A stretch of DNA of 37,496 bases. It comes from Deltaproteobacteria bacterium. GTDB lineage: Bacteria; Desulfobacterota; Desulfobulbia; Desulfobulbales; SURF-16. How positions within the stretch are numbered: the stretch's first letter is position 1; each line of letters starts with the position of its first letter. Position numbers and translations under genes: made by a program. The notes under the pieces are model-generated. The model did no database searches. It was not told the origin of the DNA and was given only the letters and a program-made list of their open reading frames with translations. Positions 18,160-25,835 of this stretch are shown here, piece by piece. The DNA is taken from contig JAOZSN010000004.1 in NCBI GenBank assembly GCA_029939635.1, positions 1-37,496 of the forward strand. The letters are read 5' to 3'.

Positions 18160-18396
18160 ATGCCCCTCATCACCCTATACCATTCCATCCTTTGACCACG
18201 ATGTCACATGGCAGGCAGGATGCTTGCCAAACTAAGTAAAGAGTATGATCTTACCATTGAAAAGATTGACGTCACCCGTCATCCCCTCCGCACCATACAG
18301 GCCGGAATTACCATGATCCCAACCATTAAGACTGGCGAAGACAGGCTAAGTGGCCTCGTGCTCAGTGAGACACGAATCAGGGCATTCCTTGCCTAG
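18160..18396 (+). CDS. Thioredoxin/glutaredoxin-fold selenoprotein with UxxC motif (in-frame UGA)
   Basis: An ATG at 18160 is preceded by AGGA with 6-nt spacing. The frame runs to TAG at 18394-18396 with one in-frame TGA at 18193-18195. Read as selenocysteine this gives 78 residues: MPLITLYHSIL, then U12-P-R-C15, then HMAGRMLAKL. U12/C15 sit exactly where the CxxC redox pair of a thioredoxin fold belongs, after the first beta strand (LITLYHS) and before a helix. The second strand IEKIDVT and the cis-proline loop MIPT (P54) complete the fold. A bSECIS-like hairpin follows the TGA. Conventional gene calling would start at ATG 18208 and lose the active site. It follows the adenylate cyclase gene by 49 bp. 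Likely role: thiol-disulfide or peroxide-linked redox chemistry; the substrate is unknown. Confidence 0.85.
18209..18229 (+). promoter_or_regulatory. Bacterial SECIS-like hairpin
   Basis: TGGCAGGC pairs with GCTTGCCA (8 pairs including one G-U) around the loop AGGAT. The loop starts 22 nt after the UGA and has G at its second and third positions. Known bSECIS rules (apical loop roughly 16-37 nt from UGA, a G among the first two loop bases, upper stem of at least 4 bp) are met. Confidence 0.75.
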
Positions 18397-18420
18397 CACC
18401 ATCCCCCCCAAAACCTACCT

Positions 18421-18448
18421 TTGACATTCTTCACAGAGATGTGATATT
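18421..18448 (+). promoter_or_regulatory. Putative sigma-70 promoter for the binding-protein/kinase pair
   Basis: A perfect -35 TTGACA (18421-18426), a 16-bp spacer and GATATT (18443-18448) as a -10 lie about 40 bp before the ATG at 18490. There is no clear Shine-Dalgarno between. Confidence 0.45.
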
Positions 18449-18489
18449 TTCTTGATAGGCACCATCCTATCACTCTAATCATCGCATTT

Positions 18490-19644
18490 ATGAAAATATT
18501 CACCCTTAATCTATGCCTTCTTTTTCTCACCTGTTCGCTCGGCTATGGTGCTGACCCCATCAAAATAGGGGGCACCCTGGGACTTACAGGTCAATATGCC
18601 CCCATGTCAGAAATGGTTGCCTCTGGTCTCAAGTTATGGGCAACTGATTTTAATAACAGTGGTGGACTACATGGTCGCGAGATCAAACTCATCATCCTTG
18701 ATGACCATAGCGATGCAGCAACAGCCAAGGTCTTAATGGAAAAATTGATCACTGAGGAGAAGGTTGACTTGGTCTTTGGCCCCTACTCCAGTGTGATTAC
18801 CACCGAGATCATCAAGATAACCGAGAAGCATGGCTTCTCCGTCCTTGCTTCAGGAGCAACATCAGACCGCCTCTGGCAACAGGGGTACACCCACCTCTTT
18901 GGTGTCTATATCCCAGCTAGTCGCTACCCCCTTGGTTTTCTAAAATTGCTAACACGCTACGGTATTGAACAGGTGGCCATCGTCAATGCCGATGATATGT
19001 TCTCGCAAACCGTAGCAGAAGGTGCTTACAAATGGGCAACCAGACTCGGGCTCACCATCACCCTGCAGGAACAATTTAAAAAAGGCAGAAAAGACCTCAC
19101 TAAATTAGCACAACGCATCAAAAAATCAGGGGCTGAGGCCATTATTGTTGGTGGCCATTTTAATGAAGCCTTGGACATGCGCCTGGCCCTGAAAAGCATT
19201 GGATGGTACCCACGGGCCTATTACGCTACCTTGGGACCTGCTTTAAAAAAATATTATGATTTATTGGGAGAAGACGCAAATGGCACCTTTACCCTGTCCA
19301 ACTGGGAGGCAAATGGTGTTCGCTTTCCAGGAAGCCAAGAATTTGCTGAAAAATTTCAAAACACCTTTCACGTAAAGCCTTCTTATCAAGCTGCTGCAGG
19401 CTATGCCTCCGGGCAAATCCTGGCTGCGGCCATCAAATCCACCGGCAGCATTGACAAGAAAAAAGTACGGGCTGCCCTGGCCAATTTAGACACCATGACC
19501 ATCCTCGGCAGATATGGTGTGGACTCCACTGGCCAGCAAATCCGCCACTTTTCCCTTGTCACCCAATGGCAAAACGGCAAGCTCAAAGTTGTCGGCCCCC
19601 GAGAAATTAAGGCCGTCAAATCAACCACTCCAATTTTCAATTAA
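18490..19644 (+). CDS. Periplasmic LivK-like substrate-binding protein (Peripla_BP_6)
   Basis: A 384-residue protein with a signal peptide (MKIFTLNLCLLFLTCSLGYGA, cleavage near residue 20). The type I binding fold starts with PIKIGGTLGLTGQYAP and continues with LKLWATDFNNSGGLHGREIKL split over the first helix and strand, VDLVFGPYSSVIT, and the hinge-proximal VAIVNADDMFSQTVAEGA. It resembles branched-chain amino-acid/amide ABC receptors, but no permease or ATPase genes are nearby. The next gene, 5 bp downstream, is a membrane hybrid kinase, so the inferred role is a ligand sensor for that kinase rather than transport. The ligand is not deducible. AGGA-type Shine-Dalgarno is lacking; the start was chosen for the intact signal peptide. 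Confidence 0.85.
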   Translation: MKIFTLNLCLLFLTCSLGYGADPIKIGGTLGLTGQYAPMSEMVASGLKLWATDFNNSGGLHGREIKLIILDDHSDAATAKVLMEKLITEEKVDLVFGPYSSVITTEIIKITEKHGFSVLASGATSDRLWQQGYTHLFGVYIPASRYPLGFLKLLTRYGIEQVAIVNADDMFSQTVAEGAYKWATRLGLTITLQEQFKKGRKDLTKLAQRIKKSGAEAIIVGGHFNEALDMRLALKSIGWYPRAYYATLGPALKKYYDLLGEDANGTFTLSNWEANGVRFPGSQEFAEKFQNTFHVKPSYQAAAGYASGQILAAAIKSTGSIDKKKVRAALANLDTMTILGRYGVDSTGQQIRHFSLVTQWQNGKLKVVGPREIKAVKSTTPIFN

Positions 19645-19649
19645 CTCCC

Positions 19650-21596
19650 ATGCCCCAGAGCCCTTCTGCCCCCTCCCCACAGCGCCCTGGCATAAACAGC
19701 CTGTCTGTCAAGCTTACGGTATCAATCCTGTTGCTCATGACCTTGTTGGGACTCTCCCTCTACTTTATTGTTCTCCGCTCCATCAATGATTTTGCCGCAG
19801 AACAAATCCAACGTGATCTGTATGCGGTTTCCCGAGATGTCTATGATATAGTCGATCGCAATTATACTGAACTCCTTAAATCAGGTAACACCGACGAAAA
19901 GATAGAACGCCGCCTCCGCCAGATTGACACCCAGGACACCATCGAACAATTTGCCTCTGACCGACACCTGAAGATCATCCTTATCCATGCTCAAAACAAA
20001 AAAATAATTATGAGCACCCATCCTCTCCAGCAGACGAAAAAGATCATCCCCCAGGTGCAGCGTCACCAAACAGAGCTCCATGTCGACCTTGACAAAAAGG
20101 AATATTATGGCAGGCAAATATTTTTTTCACCGTGGAACTGGCAGATCATTATCCTCAAAAATCAGGTTGACTATGCTACCCTGACGAACAAGGTAAACCG
20201 CACCTATCTAGGCGGTTTTTTCGTCTGGCTGCTAATAACCACACTGATTATCGGCTATTTGCACAGGGAATTCACCACACCCATTGCCAGCATCATCACC
20301 AGCCTCAAACAACAAAACCATCCTGACTACCGAGGGATACAAGAATTTGAGTTTCTCAGTCATTCCATCGCTACCATGATGCGGACCCTTGAGAAACAGG
20401 TACTTGAGCAACAGGAACAAGAAAAAAAACAACGACAACTAGAACAAAAATTGCATCAGGCCCAAAAGATGGAGGCCATTGGACTCATGGCTGGAGGGGT
20501 GGCCCACGACCTGAACAATATCCTGGCTGGCATTGTTGGCTACCCACAGATCCTCCTCATGCGCCTGCCCGCAGACAACCCCATGCGCACCCACATTAAA
20601 GCCATTCAAAAATCTGGGCACAGAGCTGCAGCCATTGTTGCAGACCTTCTCACGGTGATGCGTGGAGCTGCCAATGTTCGCGAAGTAGTCACCCTAAATA
20701 CCCTCATCAGAGATTTTTTTGATTCGCCAGAATGGCATGAAATTCAAGCCCAGTACACCACTCTGACATGTACCTTTGCACTGGCAGAGAAAATACCTAA
20801 TATCCCTTGTTCACCAGTACATGTCACCAAGAGCCTGATGAACCTGACCACCAATGCAGCAGAGGCTATGTCCAAGCCTGGTACCTGCACAATAAGCACA
20901 TCAGCTAAGACCATATCAGGCCTGGAGTCTGAAAAACTCCATATTGCAGAAGGAGATTATGTCCTGCTCAGCGTGCAAGACACTGGGACAGGTATTGCCG
21001 AGCACCATATTCACCATATCTTTGACCCATTTTATACCCGCAAAAAAATGGGTCGCAGTGGCACGGGCCTGGGGCTAACAATTATCTGGAACACCATGCA
21101 GGATCATCACGGCACAGTGACGGTACAAAGTTCCCAACAAGGCACCACCTTCACCCTCTATTTCCCCAGCACAGATGCCGACATCACATTGAGCCCTAAA
21201 CAGGTGGATATTAACAGCATCCGCGGCAATGAGGAAACAATCCTCATCATTGATGACGAAGAACATGTACGTCATATTGGCAAAGAAATGCTCGTAGAGT
21301 TAGGCTATCAGCCCCACTCTGTGGAGTCAGGAGAAGAGGCCATTGCCTATCTGCAGAACAACCAGGTTGACCTGCTCCTTCTGGATATGCTCATGGAACC
21401 TGGCATGAATGGTTATCAAACCTACAAAAAAATAATCAAAGAGCACCCAGGCCAACGCGCTGTTATCGCCAGTGGTTTTTCAGAGAGCAGCGATCTCAAA
21501 AAAACGCAGCAATTAGGAGCTGGAGCCTTCATCAAAAAACCATACACCATAGAACAACTCGGGCTCGCTATCTACAACGAGTTCAATCCCAAATAG
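19650..21596 (+). CDS. Hybrid sensor histidine kinase with C-terminal receiver
   Basis: A 648-residue kinase. TM1 is at about 23-42 and a periplasmic sensor domain covers about 45-185, probably dCACHE or sCACHE-like (QIIILKNQVDYATL near its end). TM2 is at 187-204, then a glutamine/glutamate-rich coiled coil (250-272). The phospho-acceptor is H286 in GVAHDLNNILAGIVGYPQIL, a NtrB-like HisKA. The ATPase has NLTTNAAEAM, DTGTGI and GTGLGL. The C-terminal receiver has IDDEEH and D579 in LLLLDMLMEPGMNG. It lies 5 bp after the binding protein, so the two are cotranscribed. The binding protein plausibly docks on its periplasmic domain. No separate response regulator is adjacent; the fused receiver may act in phosphorelay or feedback. 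Confidence 0.9.
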   Translation: MPQSPSAPSPQRPGINSLSVKLTVSILLLMTLLGLSLYFIVLRSINDFAAEQIQRDLYAVSRDVYDIVDRNYTELLKSGNTDEKIERRLRQIDTQDTIEQFASDRHLKIILIHAQNKKIIMSTHPLQQTKKIIPQVQRHQTELHVDLDKKEYYGRQIFFSPWNWQIIILKNQVDYATLTNKVNRTYLGGFFVWLLITTLIIGYLHREFTTPIASIITSLKQQNHPDYRGIQEFEFLSHSIATMMRTLEKQVLEQQEQEKKQRQLEQKLHQAQKMEAIGLMAGGVAHDLNNILAGIVGYPQILLMRLPADNPMRTHIKAIQKSGHRAAAIVADLLTVMRGAANVREVVTLNTLIRDFFDSPEWHEIQAQYTTLTCTFALAEKIPNIPCSPVHVTKSLMNLTTNAAEAMSKPGTCTISTSAKTISGLESEKLHIAEGDYVLLSVQDTGTGIAEHHIHHIFDPFYTRKKMGRSGTGLGLTIIWNTMQDHHGTVTVQSSQQGTTFTLYFPSTDADITLSPKQVDINSIRGNEETILIIDDEEHVRHIGKEMLVELGYQPHSVESGEEAIAYLQNNQVDLLLLDMLMEPGMNGYQTYKKIIKEHPGQRAVIASGFSESSDLKKTQQLGAGAFIKKPYTIEQLGLAIYNEFNPK

Positions 21597-21657
21597 CCAT
21601 AAATCCATACCAGTTCATCCTAGGTTATAAAATATTCATTCCCACCACAGCGTAACT

Positions 21658-21732
21658 AGTGTCTGTCCAGAAATAGGTCATTTTTACTGTGACGCAGAGA
21701 TCGGGCAAAAGGGCCATTTCTGGACAGGCACT
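21658..21732. repeat. 75-bp MITE-like inverted repeat
   Basis: The left arm AGTGTCTGTCCAGAAATAGG (21658-21677) and the reverse of the right arm, AGTGCCTGTCCAGAAATGG (21714-21732), differ at only two positions. The 36-bp core encodes nothing. The size and terminal symmetry fit a small non-autonomous element. Confidence 0.65.
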
Positions 21733-21874
21733 AACTATTCAGTGGCATAAATCCTTGCATTTTTTTTGCATGCCATGGTAAAGAGAATGACATACGGTAA
21801 AAATTCAGTATGAGGGTTGGCCAAGCTCAACCCAACCACATGAATTGTTTACCTTTTTTTATTTGGTGATAGTA

Positions 21875-21921
21875 GACAGGTTTTCACCTGTCACCCATAA
21901 GGATATGCGGGTTTCTCCCGC
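21875..21921 (+). promoter_or_regulatory. Two hairpins in the leader of the DHH gene
   Basis: GACAGGT-TTTC-ACCTGTC (7 perfect pairs, 21875-21892) is followed by AAGGAT, a plausible Shine-Dalgarno, and then GCGGG-TTTCT-CCCGC (21907-21921), which ends 3 nt before the GTG start. No known riboswitch consensus was recognised. Confidence 0.45.
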
Positions 21922-21924
21922 CTG

Positions 21925-22950
21925 GTGAGTTATTTGAGTATTGTTCGATCCGGTGATCTAAAAAAGCAGAAGAAACAACCCAAAAAAGCGGCCAGAGACC
22001 GCCTTCATGAATTTTTAGATATTTTCGCCAAAGAGGATGAGTTGCTCATTATCATACTGGCAGACCCAGATTCCATTGCATGCGCCTTAGCGGTTAAACA
22101 ATTATTGCGCTACCGCGTCAAGCGTATGGTCATCTCCCATCCAAATAAAATCAGGCGGTTAAGCAATATCGCCATGGTTGATCATCTCAAGATCAAGACC
22201 ACCCGTCTTAAAGATATCAAGAAGGATGATTTTTCAAAATTCATCCTCCTTGACTCCCAGCCATCCCACCATCCTGAGTTCAGTGAAATCGCCTATGATG
22301 CAGTCATTGACCATCATCCGATCTCCGGCAAATGGCAAGCCAGTTACGTTGACATTCGCCCAGACTATGGTTCCAACGCTTCCATGCTGGTGGAGTATTT
22401 GCGTGCAGCAGAGATGAAACCATCTGTGGCCCTCGCCACAGCCCTGTTTTATGCGATCAAGGTGGACACCCGTAATTTCGAGAAGAAAGCCAATCTCGCA
22501 GATGCTATCTCCTTTCGCTATCTGTTCAATATTGCCAACCGGAATCTGGTTCGTAAGATAGAACTTTCAGAGCTGCGCCTCTCAGAGCTCAACTATTTCA
22601 AGACCGCCTTTGAAGAAATGAAGGTGAATAACAATCGGCTCTACGCCCATGTAGGCCGCGTCTTCAGCCCTGATGTCCTCGTCATTATTGCTGATTTCTT
22701 CAACCGCGTCCATCCCGTATCCTGGGTCTTTATCTCAGGCATCCACGGTGAAAGGTTAGTGGTAATTTTCCGCTGTGATGGCTATCGTAAAAATGCTGGT
22801 GTTCTAGCCAATAAGGCCTTTGGTAAACTTGGTTCAGCCGGGGGCCACCGAGAGGCCGCCCGCGCCGAGGTTTCCCTCAAAAACCTTGACAAGCAGGATC
22901 AAGAATTCACCACCCTCACCTTACGAAGATTGACCAGAAAACATTTATGA
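21925..22950 (+). CDS. DHH-family phosphoesterase (NrnA-like)
   Basis: A 341-residue protein with a GTG start. The DHH core contains LADPDSIACALAVKQLL in place of the usual HxNPDgDAxGS motif I, then FILLDSQPSHHP and the family-defining VIDHHPISG. A DHHA1-like C-terminal half ends with the glycine-rich substrate loop GKLGSAGGHREAARAE. NrnA-type enzymes degrade nano-RNA, pGpG/pApA or 3'-phosphoadenosine phosphate using two Mn ions. The activity here is inferred, and the motif I divergence leaves the first metal site partly changed (the DPD aspartates remain). The N-terminus (YLSIVRSGDLKKQKK) is basic. It is transcribed alone, after a structured leader. Confidence 0.82.
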   Translation: MSYLSIVRSGDLKKQKKQPKKAARDRLHEFLDIFAKEDELLIIILADPDSIACALAVKQLLRYRVKRMVISHPNKIRRLSNIAMVDHLKIKTTRLKDIKKDDFSKFILLDSQPSHHPEFSEIAYDAVIDHHPISGKWQASYVDIRPDYGSNASMLVEYLRAAEMKPSVALATALFYAIKVDTRNFEKKANLADAISFRYLFNIANRNLVRKIELSELRLSELNYFKTAFEEMKVNNNRLYAHVGRVFSPDVLVIIADFFNRVHPVSWVFISGIHGERLVVIFRCDGYRKNAGVLANKAFGKLGSAGGHREAARAEVSLKNLDKQDQEFTTLTLRRLTRKHL

Positions 22951-23103
22951 TTCAAAAGAAAGACATCTTTCCTGATCTCAACTGACTAGTTATTTCTTCT
23001 ACAAAAAACTAGAATACCAATAAAAAAAGCACCTTCCAGCTGCATATCCTTTACTTTTCTACTCTTACTCCTGTATTCTTTAGTCTGTGTTTGCTACTTT
23101 TGT

Positions 23104-23131
23104 CTCCTGACTCCTGAATTCTGACTCCTAG
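23104..23131 (+). repeat. 7-nt phased array upstream of the first glgC
   Basis: CTCCTGA, CTCCTGA, ATTCTGA, CTCCTAG in strict 7-nt phase end 6 bp before the ATG at 23138. More degenerate copies (TACTCCTGTATTC) lie further upstream. Confidence 0.65.
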
Positions 23132-23137
23132 AAAACT

Positions 23138-24382
23138 ATGCAATTAAAGCCCAAAACCCTGGCCATGATTCTGGCTGGTGGCCGTGTCGATGAGTTAAAT
23201 GTCCTGACCTGTTATCGTCCCAAGTCTGCCGTACCCTTTGGCGGATTTGCCAGGGTCATTGATTTCCCCTTGAGCAATCTCATGCACTCAGGATTGGAGC
23301 AGGTGGCCATCCTAAGCCAGTACCGCAGCTTTTCCCTTATCAACCATATTGGTATTGGTGCGGCTTGGGACATGCTGGGTAAAAATCGTGGCGTCTCCAT
23401 TCTGCCACCCTCCACAGGCTATGGCAATACCTCCTGGTATAAAGGTTCTGCCGATGCTGTTTTCCAAAACTCTGACTTTATTGAATATCACGCCCCCCAA
23501 GAGGTATTAATCATCTCAGGTGACCATATCTATAATATGGATTACCAAAAGATCATCGACTATCACCGCTCTAAAAATGCCGATCTTACCATAGGCTGTG
23601 TCCAGGTACCCATGAACAAAACCCATCGCTTTGGCGTGGCTGATATTAATGACGAAGATGGGGATATTGGCGGACGCATCCTGCAGTACAAAGAAAAACC
23701 CAGCCGCCCCAAATTTAATTGGGCCTCCATGACCGTTTTCTGTTTTAATCCCCGCGTTCTCCTTGAGGTTCTTACTACCAATGCCAGAGAGGATGAATCT
23801 TTTGAATTTGGTCGTGACATCATCCCGCGCATGATGTTCGAACAGCGTAAATTTCATGACTACTGGGGATACAGCCGCACCATTGATGAGTATTGGCAAA
23901 CCAATATGGATCTGCTCGGCCAAACCCCAAAAATAGACCTGGAGCGCTGGGGCCTGCGTACCAATCTAGAACATCGTGACATCCGCGACAGCCAACCCCT
24001 CAAGGTCGGCAATGAAGCAACCATCCAGGATAGCCTGGTCTATAATGGCTGTCTCATCGAAGGCAAGGTAGAACGATCCATCATCTTCCCTGGTGTCCAT
24101 GTCAAAAGGGGGGCACATATCAAAGACTCAGTGCTTTTCTTTAACAACGTTGTGGGCCAAGGCACTGTTCTTAATAAGGTAATCAGTGATGTAAACGTCA
24201 CCTTTGGCAATAATGTCAATGTGGGCAATCCAGGCCCTGTGAACGAAAAAGAGGTCACAGTGCTGGGCTGGAATAATTTTTTCCCCAACGAGACTGTCAT
24301 TGGCTCTGATTGCACCATCTATCCGCAACTAAGTCTGGATAAATTAGCCCGTGAAATTAAATCAGGGGAGATAGTACGATGA
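23138..24382 (+). CDS. Glucose-1-phosphate adenylyltransferase paralog, probably non-catalytic partner
   Basis: A 414-residue nucleotidyltransferase of the GlgC family with a C-terminal left-handed beta-helix (hexapeptide repeats such as VHVKRGAHIKDSVLF). It keeps RPKSAVPFGG, SGDHIYNMDY and YKEKPSRP, but two catalytic elements differ from its neighbour. The N-terminal GxGxR loop is GGRVDELN, lacking the glycine and arginine, and the WRDVGT block is WGYSRT, lacking the metal-binding aspartate (D276 in E. coli GlgC). By analogy with GlgD of Firmicutes and the plant large subunit, it may be a regulatory subunit of a heteromer. Its stop overlaps the ATG of the second gene (ATGA, 24379-24382), implying translational coupling. 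Confidence 0.85.
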   Translation: MQLKPKTLAMILAGGRVDELNVLTCYRPKSAVPFGGFARVIDFPLSNLMHSGLEQVAILSQYRSFSLINHIGIGAAWDMLGKNRGVSILPPSTGYGNTSWYKGSADAVFQNSDFIEYHAPQEVLIISGDHIYNMDYQKIIDYHRSKNADLTIGCVQVPMNKTHRFGVADINDEDGDIGGRILQYKEKPSRPKFNWASMTVFCFNPRVLLEVLTTNAREDESFEFGRDIIPRMMFEQRKFHDYWGYSRTIDEYWQTNMDLLGQTPKIDLERWGLRTNLEHRDIRDSQPLKVGNEATIQDSLVYNGCLIEGKVERSIIFPGVHVKRGAHIKDSVLFFNNVVGQGTVLNKVISDVNVTFGNNVNVGNPGPVNEKEVTVLGWNNFFPNETVIGSDCTIYPQLSLDKLAREIKSGEIVR

Positions 24383-25647
24383 ATAGCCAAAATCAGCCCC
24401 TTGTTCTCATCCTGGCCGGTGGTGTGGGCAGCAGACTCAACAATCTTGTCCAGACCAGGGCTAAACCCGCTGTTCCCTTTGGCGGTATCTATCGCATCAT
24501 TGACTTTTCCCTTTCCAATGTCATGAACTCAGGCTTTAGCCAGATAGGAGTGCTGACTCAATACAAACCCCTGTCGCTGATGAACCACCTTGGCACTGGC
24601 GAGGCGTGGGATTTTAGTGGCCGCAGCCGTGGTATCAAGATTTTACCCCCCCGTACTGGTTCCTCAGACTCTGACTGGTATAAGGGTACAGCTGATGCCG
24701 TGCGCCAGAATATTGATTTTATCCAGGATCATCCCTCTAAAGAGGTGATTATTCTCTCTGGTGACCATATCTACCGCATGGATTTTGATGATATGCTGCA
24801 GTTCCATCGCCGCAAAAAGGCAGATGTCACTATTGGCATGATGGTGGTACCAAAGGAGGATATCCACCAGTTCGGTGCTGGCATCACCAATGAGGAAGGG
24901 CGTATTATTGAGTGGGAAGAAAAACCTGAGGTGCCACGCACCAACCTGGCATCCATGGGCATCTATGTCTTTGACACCAGCTATCTGCTCAAGATTCTAG
25001 CCGAGGACAAAAATGAGGTCGATTTTGGTATGCATCTGGTACCAAAATCCATTGAACGTGATGACGTCTTTGCCTACCCCTTCCATAATTACTGGCGAGA
25101 TGTGGGTACTATCCAGGCCTATTGGCAGGCCAATATGGATCTGTTGGATGAAGACTCCGGTATGTCACCTGAAAATTGGGGAATACGAGCCAATACAGAA
25201 TCAAACGTCACCTCCACGGCAGACCGACCACCCACTCGTTTTACAACTACTGCCAAGGTGCAACGCTCCATGATTGCCGCCGGTTGCACCATTGAGGGCG
25301 AGGTAATCAACTCGGTTCTTGCCCCCGGTGTCACAGTGGCCAAGGGCGCCGTAATACGTGATTCCATCCTCTTCCATGACGTGAAGGTAGGCGAAAACAG
25401 CGTTATAGATTTAGCAATTTTGGATAAACAGGTAGAGGTGGCAAAAGAAGTCATCATCGGCTTCGGTGATGACAAAAAGACAATCAACAAAGAACACCCA
25501 ACCCACCTCTACACCGGCATCACCCTGGTTGGAAAAAATGCCAAGGTGCCTGCAGAGAGCAAAATTGGCCGCAACTGCATTATCCAACCAGCCACCACCG
25601 TCGACCAATTCACCAGCAGTAACCTTACCTCAGGGGAGAGCCTGTAA
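24379..25647 (+). CDS. glgC: Glucose-1-phosphate adenylyltransferase (ADP-glucose pyrophosphorylase), catalytic
   Basis: A 422-residue enzyme making ADP-glucose, the committed donor for glycogen synthesis. All expected motifs are intact: LAGGVGSRLNNL, RAKPAVPFGG, IIDFSLSNVMNSG, LSGDHIYRMDF, EWEEKPEVP and YWRDVGT, which supplies the second metal aspartate. The C-terminus is a beta-helix with hexapeptide turns (APGVTVAKGAVIRDSIL). It is translationally coupled to the upstream degenerate paralog by an ATGA overlap, supporting assembly of the two products. No glycogen synthase or branching enzyme gene is in the window. A REP-like pair follows the stop. Confidence 0.93.
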   Translation: MNSQNQPLVLILAGGVGSRLNNLVQTRAKPAVPFGGIYRIIDFSLSNVMNSGFSQIGVLTQYKPLSLMNHLGTGEAWDFSGRSRGIKILPPRTGSSDSDWYKGTADAVRQNIDFIQDHPSKEVIILSGDHIYRMDFDDMLQFHRRKKADVTIGMMVVPKEDIHQFGAGITNEEGRIIEWEEKPEVPRTNLASMGIYVFDTSYLLKILAEDKNEVDFGMHLVPKSIERDDVFAYPFHNYWRDVGTIQAYWQANMDLLDEDSGMSPENWGIRANTESNVTSTADRPPTRFTTTAKVQRSMIAAGCTIEGEVINSVLAPGVTVAKGAVIRDSILFHDVKVGENSVIDLAILDKQVEVAKEVIIGFGDDKKTINKEHPTHLYTGITLVGKNAKVPAESKIGRNCIIQPATTVDQFTSSNLTSGESL

Positions 25648-25692
25648 CTGCAATTTCAAGTACACTGTGCAGCTTTACCCTACGCGTAGATT

Positions 25693-25764
25693 TATAGGAG
25701 CGAGCTTGCTCGCGAAGAGATGCTGCTGGCAACGGATGCATTTCGCGAGCAAGCTCACTCCGAC
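25693..25764. repeat. REP/REPIN-like inverted pair, Pseudomonas-type sequence
   Basis: The left copy TATAGGAGCGAGCTTGCTCG plus CGAA (25693-25716) contains the perfect palindrome GCGAGC-TT-GCTCGC. An inverted copy (TTCGCGAGCAAGCTCACTCC, 25742-25761) follows 25 bp later. The core matches from memory the abundant REP of Pseudomonas genomes. It lies in the convergent gap between glgC and the membrane-protein gene. Confidence 0.8.
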
Positions 25765-25835
25765 AGAAGACAGACTGCTCATTCGAAAATTTACAGTTTG
25801 CAGAGCACTAGTTTACTGACGGGTAAGTATCTCTT

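Larger units (their letters stand above)
21597..21924. other. Intergenic region holding a MITE-like element and a structured leader
   Basis: 328 bp without a gene. It holds a 75-bp inverted-repeat element (21658-21732), a GGGTTG...CAACCC hairpin near 21813-21832, and two hairpins directly before the DHH gene (21875-21921). The T-run after TTTACC near 21852 could end transcription from upstream, but no good stem adjoins it. Confidence 0.5.

Noticed and set aside
18208..18396. 62-aa protein starting at ATG 18208
   Set aside because: It lacks the first strand and redox motif of its fold; the UGA-spanning start at 18160 has a Shine-Dalgarno and restores both.
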